Shown here: one piece after another, positions 1 to 6,357 of the stretch | Numbering within the stretch: the first letter of the stretch is position 1 | Layout: each line of letters opens with the position of its first letter | Assembly (NCBI GenBank): GCA_947461915.1 | Contig: CANHNG010000083.1 | Coordinates: forward strand, 1 to 7,295 | Direction of reading: 5' to 3' | Length of the DNA stretch: 7,295 nucleotides | Origin: Flavobacteriaceae bacterium | GTDB lineage: Bacteria; Bacteroidota; Bacteroidia; Flavobacteriales; Flavobacteriaceae | Position numbers and translations under genes: made by a program | Notes under the pieces: generated by a model | Database searches by the model: none | Told to the model about the DNA's origin: nothing | Seen by the model: only the letters and a program-made list of their open reading frames with translations

Positions 1-2
1 AA

Positions 3-50
3 AGGGGTGGTTTCCTTGCAGTTATTTCATATAAATTTCATAATTTATAA
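3..50 (+). CDS. Possible 3' end of an upstream gene (partial)
   Basis: One plus-strand frame entering from the left edge reads RGGFLAVISYKFHNL and stops at 48-50. It ends 23 bases before a strong terminator, which suits the tail of a gene lying mostly outside the window. The other two plus frames also stop soon (31-33 and 61-63), so the frame choice rests only on peptide composition and the terminator spacing. I do not recognise the product. Confidence 0.3.
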   Translation, partial: RGGFLAVISYKFHNL

Positions 51-73
51 TTTTTTTGGTTAGTTAATAGCAT

Positions 74-106
74 AAAAACTCAGTCATTATTTGACTGAGT
101 TTTTTT
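74..106 (+). terminator. Rho-independent terminator of the upstream gene
   Basis: A perfect inverted repeat pairs 74-86 with 92-104 (core ACTCAGTCA / TGACTGAGT) around a 5-base loop, followed by a T-run through 106. It lies between the putative upstream gene end and the DUF3108 gene. Its loop and 3' arm also contain the TTTG that fits as the -33 element of the next promoter. Confidence 0.85.
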
Positions 107-121
107 GTTTTAATACATTTG
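90..121 (+). promoter_or_regulatory. Bacteroidota-type promoter for the DUF3108 gene
   Basis: TTTG at 90-93 and TACATTTG at 114-121 are 20 bases apart. They match the -33 TTTG and -7 TAnnTTTG elements used by the main sigma factor of Bacteroidota. The predicted start is about 38 bases before the ATG at 166. A second, poorer candidate follows (TTG 105-107 with TAAAATTTG at 125-133). The -33 element overlaps the terminator hairpin. Confidence 0.6.
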
Positions 122-165
122 GAATAAAATTTGTACTTGCAGCTAAGAAGTAGCACGAAAACTCC

Positions 166-942
166 ATGAAAAAAATATTCATAGTATTACTATTTATTGC
201 AACTGTAAGTTTTGACTCTCACAAACAAAGTTCCTATGATGTGGGGGAATGGTTCAAATTCCGGATTCATTATGGATTTTTAAATGCAGGATATGCAACG
301 CTGGAAGTTAAAGAAGCCTCAATAAACAACAAAAAAGTTTTTCACATTGTAGGGAGAGGATATACCACGGGGATGTCCAGATTTTTTTTCAAGGTAGATG
401 ACTTGTATGAAAGCTACATCGATAAGGATACCGGGAATCCGTATCAATTTGTCCGAAAAATAGACGAAGGAGGGTACGTCAAAAATCAAGAAGGGTTTTT
501 TAATCAGGCTGGAGACAAAATTCTTGTAAAAGATTATAAAAACCAAACCGAAAAAATCCTCGAAATTCCAAAAAACACTCAGGACATCGTTTCAACATTT
601 TATTACTTGAGGAATTATCCCGCCATTGATAAAATAAAACCTGGGGAATTCGTTTCTATCGATATGTTTTTTGATGATGAAACCACAAAGTTCAAACTTA
701 AGTTTTTGGGTCGAGAGGATGTTACAACCAAATTCGGAGTAGTGCCAACCATGATTTTTAGGCCATTAGTGCAATCAGGACGCGTTTTCAAGGAAGAGGA
801 AAGTTTGACCGTTTGGATCTCTGATGACAACAATAAGTTGCCTGTTAGAATAAAAGCAAACCTTGCCGTAGGATCAATTAAAGCGGACTTAGATGGATTC
901 AAAGGATTGAAATTCCCATTTAAAGTAAAAATTAATCAATAA
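166..942 (+). CDS. DUF3108 domain-containing exported protein
   Basis: This 258-residue protein starts with an export signal: Lys-Lys at residues 2-3, a hydrophobic stretch at about 4-16, then a polar region. There is no lipobox cysteine, so it is probably soluble in the periplasm or loosely attached to the envelope. The rest matches my memory of the DUF3108 family in Flavobacteriia: GEWFKFRIHYGFLNAGYATL (about 27-46), the segment QDIVSTFYYLRN (139-150), and a C-terminal VWISDDNNKLPVRIKA (216-231) followed by GSIKADLDGFKGL. Such proteins are expected to be rich in beta-strands. No catalytic residues are apparent and no biochemical role can be given. It has its own promoter and terminator and sits 116 bases upstream of an M23 peptidoglycan endopeptidase, which suggests an envelope role by context only. 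The ATG at 166 is chosen because it gives a complete signal peptide and follows the promoter. Confidence 0.85.
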   Translation: MKKIFIVLLFIATVSFDSHKQSSYDVGEWFKFRIHYGFLNAGYATLEVKEASINNKKVFHIVGRGYTTGMSRFFFKVDDLYESYIDKDTGNPYQFVRKIDEGGYVKNQEGFFNQAGDKILVKDYKNQTEKILEIPKNTQDIVSTFYYLRNYPAIDKIKPGEFVSIDMFFDDETTKFKLKFLGREDVTTKFGVVPTMIFRPLVQSGRVFKEEESLTVWISDDNNKLPVRIKANLAVGSIKADLDGFKGLKFPFKVKINQ

Positions 943-954
943 TAATCATAAATT

Positions 955-984
955 AGGCTTCTATTAAAATGAAATAGCCTTTTT
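955..984 (+). terminator. Imperfect terminator after the DUF3108 gene
   Basis: AGGC (955-958) pairs with GCCT (977-980) and TATT (962-965) pairs with AATA (973-976). A 3-base bulge (959-961) interrupts the left arm, and five T residues (980-984) follow. The placement 12 bases after the stop codon is right, but the bulge makes the hairpin weaker than others in this window. Confidence 0.55.
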
Positions 985-1058
985 ATCCATCAATACTTTT
1001 TCTAAACACTAGAAGTTATTGTTACATTACAAAAACGGGAAAAAGAAATGATAGTTTA

Positions 1059-2294
1059 ATGCCAAACATACACACTTTGAAAAAAGTATCTATACTTATA
1101 ATTGTTTTATTCTCGTTGGTTTCTTGTAGACAGTCCGAAACGGTGAGCATAATTCCAGATAAAAATCCTCCTACTGAATCTAATAATTTTGGATTTAATC
1201 TCAATGATTTTAATGTTTTTCATGACACCATTCGCAGAGGGGATACTTTTGGCAGTATTATCGAAAACCAAAATCTTGGCGACATACAAGTATATGACAT
1301 CATAGAAAAAGTAAAGGACAGTTTTAATTTGAAAACCATTAAAATTGGAAAGCCTTTTACTTTATTGAGAACAAAAGACCGCCATAAAAAACTGGAAGTT
1401 TTCGTTTATCAACCTGATAGAGCTAGTTATTATGTTATTGATTTTAGAGATTCCGTTTCGGTTTACAAAAAAACAAGACCAATCCGTTTCAAACAAAGAA
1501 TAATTTCAGGAAAACTGGACGGTTCTTTGTCGGAAGCCTTAAGCAAAAAAGGAGTTGATGTGGCTTTAGCACAAAAATTAACCAAGGTATATGCTTGGTC
1601 GATTGACTTTTTCAAGTTAAAAAAAGGGGACAAATTTGGCATAACCTTTACCGAAAGGTACATTGACGATACAATTTATGATGGAGTCGACAGTCTAAAA
1701 GCTGCCTTTTTTGAGTACAAAGGAAAATTAATTTATGCTTTCCCTTTTGCCCAAAATCAAGTTTCAGGGAAACAGGATTATTATGATGATGAAGGAAAAG
1801 CTCTTAAGAATTTTTTCCTTAAGGCGCCATTAAAATTTGTAAGTATCACCTCCCATTTCACCAAAAATAGATTTCATCCCGTACAACTTATCTGGAAAGC
1901 GCACAAAGGAACAGATTATGCGGCACCATCAGGAACGCCAATCATGACGACTGCATCCGGAGTAGTGGAGCAAACCGGATATTCTGCAGGAAATGGAAAT
2001 TTCGTAAAGGTAAAACACGACAAAACCTATTCGACTCAATATTTACACATGTCAAAAATTTTGGTTCGCAAAGGGCAAAGAGTAAATCAGGGGAGTATTA
2101 TAGGAAAAGTAGGAAGTACAGGACTTGCAACGGGCCCACATGTGTGTTATCGATTTTGGAAAAACGGAGTACAAGTAGATGCTTTGAAACTGAAATTACC
2201 CAATTCCCAACCTATGGACAGCAAAAATTTACCCCGATTTATGACTCAAATAAAACCGTTGAAGCGAGAATTGGACAGCGTTGCAAATTTATAA
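1059..2294 (+). CDS. M23 family peptidoglycan DD-endopeptidase, MepM-like lipoprotein
   Basis: This 411-residue protein has a lipoprotein signal peptide: hydrophobic residues 11-21, then lipobox LVSC with Cys23, so it should be anchored in an envelope membrane facing the periplasm. Residues about 55-130 resemble the LysM/OapA-like domain of MepM-type enzymes (RRGDTFGSII, then IKIGKPFTLL). Residues about 148-255 match their middle domain (GKLDGSLSEAL, YAWSIDFFKLKKGDKF, YYDDEGKALKNFFLKAPL). The M23 domain spans about 260-378: HKGTD (His282, Asp286), YLH (His330) and GPHVC (His361, Cys363). The family cleaves peptide crosslinks in peptidoglycan during wall growth. His282 and Asp286 should bind zinc; His330 and His361 should be catalytic. 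The third zinc ligand, normally the second His of HxH, is Cys363 here; the enzyme could be active with Cys as ligand, altered, or inactive. The ATG at 1059 leaves a normal signal peptide; TTG 1077 is a poorer alternative. A possible -7 element (TACTTTTT, 994-1001) is weak. Confidence 0.9.
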   Translation: MPNIHTLKKVSILIIVLFSLVSCRQSETVSIIPDKNPPTESNNFGFNLNDFNVFHDTIRRGDTFGSIIENQNLGDIQVYDIIEKVKDSFNLKTIKIGKPFTLLRTKDRHKKLEVFVYQPDRASYYVIDFRDSVSVYKKTRPIRFKQRIISGKLDGSLSEALSKKGVDVALAQKLTKVYAWSIDFFKLKKGDKFGITFTERYIDDTIYDGVDSLKAAFFEYKGKLIYAFPFAQNQVSGKQDYYDDEGKALKNFFLKAPLKFVSITSHFTKNRFHPVQLIWKAHKGTDYAAPSGTPIMTTASGVVEQTGYSAGNGNFVKVKHDKTYSTQYLHMSKILVRKGQRVNQGSIIGKVGSTGLATGPHVCYRFWKNGVQVDALKLKLPNSQPMDSKNLPRFMTQIKPLKRELDSVANL

Positions 2295-2359
2295 TGGAAC
2301 AACTATTTTTGTCTTACCCTATGATAAAAAAGGAATGTTTATTTTACAAACTAATAGTG

Positions 2360-2367
2360 TAAATTTG
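2360..2367 (+). promoter_or_regulatory. Probable -7 element of the pgi promoter
   Basis: TAAATTTG is an exact match to the Bacteroidota -7 consensus TAnnTTTG, 51 bases before the pgi ATG, in the 124-base gap after the M23 gene. The -33 position has only a poor match (TTTA at 2338-2341, 18 bases upstream). It suggests pgi is transcribed independently of the M23 gene, although I see no clear terminator in this gap. Confidence 0.5.
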
Positions 2368-2418
2368 CCTTTCGAAAACAAAAAAATCAGTTAAAAATAT
2401 CCATAAATTAAAATTATA

Positions 2419-4062
2419 ATGGCACTACGAAATACAAATCCCACAACAACAATAGCTTGGCAAAAACTTCAGAACCATTTTCAGGAAATGCAAAATGCTT
2501 CCATGAAAAAAATGTTCAGCGAAGACAAAACAAGAGCATCACAATTTCATTTGCATTGGAATGATTTCGTAGTTGATTATTCCAAGAATATCGTTAATCA
2601 GGAAACCATGAATTTGTTGCTGGAATTGGCTAATGAAGTACAATTGAAAGACGCAATTGCAAAATATTTTGAAGGCGATGTCATTAATCAAACGGAAAAT
2701 AGAGCCGTTTTGCATACCGCTTTGCGAGCCAATGTAACTTCAAAAATAGCAGTAGATGGAGAAAATGTAATCCCTGAAATTTTTCAAGTAAAAGAAAAAA
2801 TTAAAAAATTCACTAACGAAGTGGTAAACGGCGACAGAAAAGGGTTCACAGGAAAATCGTTTACGGATATTGTCAATATTGGGATTGGTGGTTCAGACCT
2901 TGGTCCCGCAATGGCTGTTGAGGCATTGCAGTTTTATAAAAATCATTTGAATGTTCACTTTGTGTCGAATGTAGATGGAGATCACGTTAATGAAATTATT
3001 AAAAAAATAAATCCAGAAACTACCCTCTTTGTCGTTGCTTCTAAAACATTTACCACTCAGGAAACACTGACTAATTCACAGACCATCAAAAAATGGTTTT
3101 TAGAATCGGCAAAGCAAGTGGATGTGGCCAAACACTTTGTGGCGGTTTCAACCAATATTCAAAAAGTCACTGAATTTGGAATCAATCCTGATAACGTTTT
3201 CCCAATGTGGGATTGGGTTGGTGGTCGATTCTCTTTGTGGAGCGCCGTTGGGCTTTCGGTAAGTTTGGCCGTTGGGTTTGATAATTATGATGCATTATTA
3301 ACCGGTGCCAATGAAATGGATGAACATTTTAAAACGGCCGATTTTGATAAAAACATTCCTGTTACACTGGCATTGTTAAGCATTTGGTATAATAATTTTT
3401 TTGGTGCAGAAAGCGAAGCCTTGATTCCGTATACGCAATATTTGCAAAAACTAGCGCCTTACTTACAACAAGGCACAATGGAAAGCAACGGTAAAAGTGT
3501 TGGTCGCGACGGAAAACCAGTAAACTATCAAACGGGAACGATTATATGGGGTGAGCCCGGAACCAATTCGCAACATGCTTTTTTTCAATTAATTCACCAA
3601 GGAACCAAATTGATTCCTTCTGATTTTATTGGGTTTGTAAAACCATTATACGGAAACGAAGATCATCACGACAAATTAATGTCAAACTTTTTTGCCCAAA
3701 CAGAAGCTTTAATGAATGGAAAAACTGCGGAACAAGTTCAGTCGGAATTTGATAAACAAGGACTTTCAGCAGAACAAGCCAAATTCCTTTTCCCGTTTAA
3801 AGTTTTCAACGGAAACAAACCTACTAATACGATTCTAATTAAAAAATTGACACCAAAGTCCTTAGGTTCTTTGATTGCTTTATATGAGCACAAGATTTTT
3901 GTGCAAGGAATAATATGGAATATTTTTAGCTATGATCAATGGGGCGTTGAGTTGGGGAAACAATTGGCGAATTCAATCCTGGACGAAATAAATTCAAAAA
4001 AGGTAAATTTTCATGATAGTTCCACAACATTTTTATTAAATCACTTTTTACAGAACAAATAA
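2419..4062 (+). CDS. pgi: Glucose-6-phosphate isomerase
   Basis: Pgi interconverts glucose 6-phosphate and fructose 6-phosphate in the cytoplasm, serving glycolysis and gluconeogenesis. At 547 residues it is within two residues of E. coli Pgi. Visible family motifs in order are GIGGSDLG (155-162) and SKTFTTQET (208-216), both sugar-phosphate binding loops; [12 protein letters not shown] (264-275), the first family signature; GTMESNGKS with Glu355; NSQH with His386; and [11 protein letters not shown] with Lys514, the second signature. Glu355, His386 and Lys514 sit at the same numbers as the catalytic residues of the E. coli enzyme, so all key residues are present. The ATG at 2419 follows an A-rich leader and gives the usual N-terminus; a -7 promoter element lies upstream. 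The gene ends inside a terminator hairpin. The Pfk-2-like kinase encoded about 2.4 kb downstream would use its product. Confidence 0.97.
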   Translation: MALRNTNPTTTIAWQKLQNHFQEMQNASMKKMFSEDKTRASQFHLHWNDFVVDYSKNIVNQETMNLLLELANEVQLKDAIAKYFEGDVINQTENRAVLHTALRANVTSKIAVDGENVIPEIFQVKEKIKKFTNEVVNGDRKGFTGKSFTDIVNIGIGGSDLGPAMAVEALQFYKNHLNVHFVSNVDGDHVNEIIKKINPETTLFVVASKTFTTQETLTNSQTIKKWFLESAKQVDVAKHFVAVSTNIQKVTEFGINPDNVFPMWDWVGGRFSLWSAVGLSVSLAVGFDNYDALLTGANEMDEHFKTADFDKNIPVTLALLSIWYNNFFGAESEALIPYTQYLQKLAPYLQQGTMESNGKSVGRDGKPVNYQTGTIIWGEPGTNSQHAFFQLIHQGTKLIPSDFIGFVKPLYGNEDHHDKLMSNFFAQTEALMNGKTAEQVQSEFDKQGLSAEQAKFLFPFKVFNGNKPTNTILIKKLTPKSLGSLIALYEHKIFVQGIIWNIFSYDQWGVELGKQLANSILDEINSKKVNFHDSSTTFLLNHFLQNK

Positions 4063-4080
4063 TAAGACATTGTTCTTTTT
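4052..4080 (+). terminator. Terminator overlapping the 3' end of pgi
   Basis: AGAACAA (4052-4058) pairs perfectly with TTGTTCT (4070-4076) around an 11-base loop, followed by a T-run to 4080 and a second T-run from 4083. The left arm is made of the last pgi codons and the stop codon (4060-4062) lies in the loop. It should separate pgi from the next gene. Confidence 0.7.
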
Positions 4081-4160
4081 CGTTTTTTAAAATACAATGC
4101 TTATATTTTAAAAAAGGCACTCTTGATATATGAATGGCTTTCTTTTATGCCTTTTTTTAT

Positions 4161-4168
4161 TATATTTG
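4161..4168 (+). promoter_or_regulatory. Probable -7 element for the cytochrome b-like gene
   Basis: TATATTTG matches the -7 consensus TAnnTTTG exactly and lies 20 bases before the ATG at 4189. No convincing TTG is found 17-23 bases upstream. Its position argues against translation starting at the in-frame TTG at 4123, which would then be untranscribed from this promoter. Confidence 0.5.
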
Positions 4169-4188
4169 TTAAAACAAAAAACTTATTT

Positions 4189-4611
4189 ATGTACGAATTC
4201 ATTCAAAAATTTCATTCTGGTTGGGCTTATTTAGTAGTTTTAGTATTAATAATTGCAGTTTTTAATTCATTGATTGGAGTCGTCTCCAAAAAAGAGTTTA
4301 TGGCGAAAGATAGAAAAATTGCCCTCATTGGCTTAGCGACAATACATACACAATTATTAATTGGTTTAGTTATTTATTTTATTTCGCCAATGGGTTTTTC
4401 TTCATTGGGACAAATGTCTGACAAGGCATTACGTTTAACCTCATTAGAGCACCCATTGATAAATCTAATTGGTATTACCTTGATTACGATAGGTTGGGTG
4501 AAACATAAAAAATTAAAAACGAGTGAATCGAAATTTAAAACATTTTCTATTTATTATGGTTTGGGACTGGTGCTTATATTGAGTAGAATTCCATGGGAGT
4601 TATGGTTCTAA
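4189..4611 (+). CDS. Small four-helix membrane protein, cytochrome b-like
   Basis: This 140-residue inner-membrane protein has four predicted hydrophobic segments at about 12-31, 44-66, 88-104 and 120-135. It starts MYEFIQKFHSGW and ends SRIPWELWF. Similar short proteins are common in Flavobacteriia, often labelled hypothetical or 'cytochrome B'; this is family recall and no function is established that I know of. Histidines at or near helix ends (His9 in FHSGW, His53 in IHTQLLIGL, His88 in LEHPL, His106) could bind heme or metal, but no CxxCH motif is present and heme binding is inference. The ATG at 4189 is preferred over the in-frame TTG at 4123: it follows an A-rich leader and a -7 promoter element, and the 22 extra residues look like translated leader. 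It has no evident partner; rlpA follows after 72 bases and could be cotranscribed. Confidence 0.75.
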   Translation: MYEFIQKFHSGWAYLVVLVLIIAVFNSLIGVVSKKEFMAKDRKIALIGLATIHTQLLIGLVIYFISPMGFSSLGQMSDKALRLTSLEHPLINLIGITLITIGWVKHKKLKTSESKFKTFSIYYGLGLVLILSRIPWELWF

Positions 4612-4620
4612 AAACGTATT

Positions 4621-4654
4621 AAAAGCCCTTTTTTAAATTAGGGTTATGGTTTTT
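4621..4654 (+). terminator. Weak candidate terminator after the membrane protein gene
   Basis: AGCCCT (4624-4629) can pair with AGGGTT (4640-4645) with one G-T pair. An alternative fold pairs 4621-4627 with 4648-4654. Neither is followed by a clean T-run in the usual place, so read-through into rlpA is plausible. Confidence 0.25.
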
Positions 4655-4683
4655 GCCAATTTGACTTCACAAAAAAGTAAATA

Positions 4684-5166
4684 ATGAAAAAAACGATTAC
4701 GCTTTTTCTTTCAATTGCCCTTATCGGGGTTGCGATTAGTCAAAACTTGATTAAAGACAAACAAAAGGCGATTTTGGTTAAAGACACCGTTAAAAAGAGC
4801 AAAGCACTTTTTTTACCCCAAGAAATTGCTTCGGATTCTTTGTTCTTTGCAACAGATAAATATATACCTTATAAAAAAAATGCCCACGCTTCTTATTATG
4901 CAGATAAGTTTAACGGAAGGAAAACAACCAGCGGCAAAAGATTTGACAATAACAAATATACCGCTGCGCACAAAAAACTACCTTTTGGGACAAAAGTCAA
5001 AGTGACCAATGAGGTCACCGGAAAATCAGTAATCGTTGAAGTGACAGACAGAGGGCCTTTTGTTAGGTCAAGAGAAATTGATTTATCAAAACGTGCTTTT
5101 ATGGAAATTGCCAAAAACAAATCGGCCGGAACAATGTTAGTTACCATTGAAGTACTTCAAAAATAG
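4684..5166 (+). CDS. RlpA-like double-psi beta-barrel protein
   Basis: This 160-residue protein has a signal peptide (Lys-Lys at 2-3, hydrophobic 5-18, AISQ near the likely cleavage site) with no lipobox Cys. A linker of about 45 residues precedes one RlpA-type double-psi beta-barrel at about 67-158: ASYYADKFNGRKTTSGKRFD (69-88), YTAAHKKLPFGTKVKVTN (92-109), VEVTDRGPF (118-126), REIDLSKRAF (130-139). RlpA of Pseudomonas aeruginosa is a lytic transglycosylase acting on stem-peptide-free glycan strands at the septum. Counting against its Glu120, Asp123, His131 and Asp157 as I recall them, the same spacing gives Lys85, Asp88, His96 and Asp122 here, so the Glu is replaced by Lys. The C-terminal SPOR domain of E. 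coli RlpA, which binds septal glycan, is missing. Export to the periplasm or outer envelope is likely; enzyme activity is uncertain. The A-rich leader and complete signal peptide support the ATG at 4684. Confidence 0.85.
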   Translation: MKKTITLFLSIALIGVAISQNLIKDKQKAILVKDTVKKSKALFLPQEIASDSLFFATDKYIPYKKNAHASYYADKFNGRKTTSGKRFDNNKYTAAHKKLPFGTKVKVTNEVTGKSVIVEVTDRGPFVRSREIDLSKRAFMEIAKNKSAGTMLVTIEVLQK

Positions 5167-5198
5167 TTAGACACTATTCTAAAAAGGGTGTAAGTTTA

Positions 5199-5230
5199 AA
5201 AAAACGGCACCTCATTGAATGCCGTTTTTT
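5199..5230. terminator. Bidirectional terminator between rlpA-like gene and thiL
   Basis: An 11-base perfect stem (5199-5209 with 5220-5230, core CGGCA / TGCCG) is flanked by an A-run on the left and a T-run on the right, with a 10-base loop. It lies 32 bases after the plus-strand rlpA-like stop and 12 bases after the minus-strand thiL stop, so it can end transcription from both sides. Confidence 0.9.
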
Positions 5231-5242
5231 GATTCCCATTAA

Positions 5243-6292
5243 TTATTCTTCACTCAAAGCGTTCCAACCACGAGCTTTCAACGGAATTTTGGTATTGGCT
5301 CGAGTTACCAAATGTATGCCTTCGCTTTCTTGTGTCATGTGCCCAATAATAGTGAAATTTGGATTTCCTTTTATCTTGTCAAAATCTTCCATTTTAATAG
5401 TAAAAAGCAACTCATAATCTTCGCCACCATTAATGGCCACGGTTGTAGAATCTAAGTCGAATTCTTCACAAACATTAATAAATTGAGGATCGAGAGGTAA
5501 TTTGTCCTCATATAAATTACAACCTACTTTTGATTGTTTACAAATATGGATAATTTCAGACGACAATCCATCCGAAATATCAATCATTGCAGTTGGTTTT
5601 ATTTCCAATGCGTGCAACAAAGTACGAACATCTTTTCTAGCTTCAGGTTTTAATTGGCGCTCAATTAAATACGTGTAGGCATCTAAATCAGGTTGTGAAT
5701 TTGGGTTGACCCGAAAAACTTGTTTCTCCCTTTCGAGAACCTGCAATCCCATATACGCTGCACCAATATCACCGGTTACAACCAACAAATCGGTTTGGCC
5801 AGCTCCATTTCTATATGCAATTTCATCTTCGTCGGCTTCGCCAATAACGGTAATGCTGATAATCATACCTTTTTGTGATGAGGTCGTGTCACCACCAATA
5901 ACATCAACCTTGTATTCATTGGCGGCAAGCGTAATCCCATCAAATAATTCTTCTAAAGCTTCTAGCGGAAAACGGTTGGAGACGGCTATTGAAATTAAGA
6001 TTTGGGTAGCTTTGGCATTCATCGCACAAATGTCCGAAACATTGACCACCACTGCTTTGTAACCCAAATGTCTTAGAGGCATATAGCCCAAATCAAAATG
6101 AACGCCTTCAACCAGCATATCGGTTGAAACAACTGCTTTTTTATCCTTGAAATCTAAAACTGCAGCATCATCGCCAATGCCTTTTATAGTGGAAGGTTGT
6201 GTAATTTTGAAGTTTTTTGTCAAGTGGTCTATTAATCCAAATTCGCCTAATTGAGCAATACTGGTTAGTTGCGGGGATTTATCTTCGATCAT
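5243..6292 (-). CDS. thiL: Thiamine-monophosphate kinase
   Basis: ThiL phosphorylates thiamine monophosphate with ATP to thiamine diphosphate, the last step of cofactor synthesis, in the cytoplasm. From the start chosen here it has 349 residues, somewhat longer than E. coli ThiL. Motifs of this PurM-like ATPase family appear in order: GIGDDAA (38-44, Mg-ATP binding), STDMLVEGVHF (56-66), NVSDICAMNA (84-93), GGDT (133-136), VVTGDIGAA (171-179), DISDGL (238-243) and GGEDYELLF (289-297). All acidic metal-binding positions I would expect are present. The start at 6292 gives MIEDKSPQLTSIAQLGEFGL, the beginning I recall for Flavobacterium homologues. Upstream in-frame ATGs at 6298 and 6322 would add MT or MKITSFLAMT, which is translated repeat sequence. 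However the A-rich leader typical of this phylum precedes the ATG at 6322, not 6292, so use of the longer start cannot be excluded. No other thiamine gene or recognisable TPP riboswitch is nearby. Confidence 0.93.
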   Translation of the reverse strand: MIEDKSPQLTSIAQLGEFGLIDHLTKNFKITQPSTIKGIGDDAAVLDFKDKKAVVSTDMLVEGVHFDLGYMPLRHLGYKAVVVNVSDICAMNAKATQILISIAVSNRFPLEALEELFDGITLAANEYKVDVIGGDTTSSQKGMIISITVIGEADEDEIAYRNGAGQTDLLVVTGDIGAAYMGLQVLEREKQVFRVNPNSQPDLDAYTYLIERQLKPEARKDVRTLLHALEIKPTAMIDISDGLSSEIIHICKQSKVGCNLYEDKLPLDPQFINVCEEFDLDSTTVAINGGEDYELLFTIKMEDFDKIKGNPNFTIIGHMTQESEGIHLVTRANTKIPLKARGWNALSEE

Positions 6293-6326
6293 AGTCATTG
6301 CGAGGAACGAAGTAATCTTCATTCAT
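6279..6326 (-). other. Short overlapping upstream ORF at the thiL start (15 codons)
   Basis: An ATG at 6326-6324 on the minus strand follows an A-rich leader and opens a frame reading MNEDYFVPRNDYDRR, stopping at 6281-6279. It overlaps the preferred thiL start by 14 bases in another frame. It could be a leader peptide coupling translation to thiL or a chance reading of the repeat; nothing shows that it is translated. Confidence 0.2.
6294..6319. repeat. Dispersed palindromic repeat-like unit in the thiL leader
   Basis: The plus strand begins GTCATTGCGAGGAACGAAG and continues with TAATCTT. This closely matches a short palindromic unit (GTCATTGCGAGGAACGAAGC followed by AATC) that I recall as dispersed between genes in Flavobacterium and several other bacteria. 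ATTGC (6297-6301) can pair with GTAAT (6312-6316) with one G-T pair, so it may fold in RNA. It is clearly more GC-rich than the surrounding spacer. Only one copy lies in the window, so repeat status rests on recall. Confidence 0.6.
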
Positions 6327-6357
6327 TTTGATTAATTTAAAATTTTTTATAAAGTTG

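Noticed and set aside
615..902. Minus-strand reading frame opposite the DUF3108 gene
   Set aside because: It lies wholly within a recognisable coding sequence, shows no family motif or leader, and is the kind of open frame expected opposite a real gene.
1017..1058. Promoter for the M23 gene using TTG at 1019-1021
   Set aside because: No TAnnTTTG element occurs 17-23 bases downstream; the nearest partial match (TACTTTTT at 994-1001) has no -33 partner.
2144..2362. Plus-strand 72-codon reading frame overlapping the end of the M23 gene
   Set aside because: More than two thirds lies out of frame inside the conserved M23 coding sequence, it has no recognisable domain, and its tail covers the pgi promoter element.
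4123..4188. N-terminal extension of the membrane protein from a TTG start at 4123
   Set aside because: The 22 extra residues span a good -7 promoter element (4161-4168), are not needed for the first helix, and the ATG at 4189 has an A-rich leader and the usual MYxF start of homologues as I recall them.
5706..6062. Plus-strand 118-codon reading frame opposite thiL
   Set aside because: thiL has all its motifs here; the antisense frame has no recognisable motif and no upstream promoter element.
6292..6350. TPP riboswitch upstream of thiL
   Set aside because: The leader is only about 60 bases and lacks the conserved TPP aptamer segments such as CUGAGA; a repeat-like palindrome explains the structure better.
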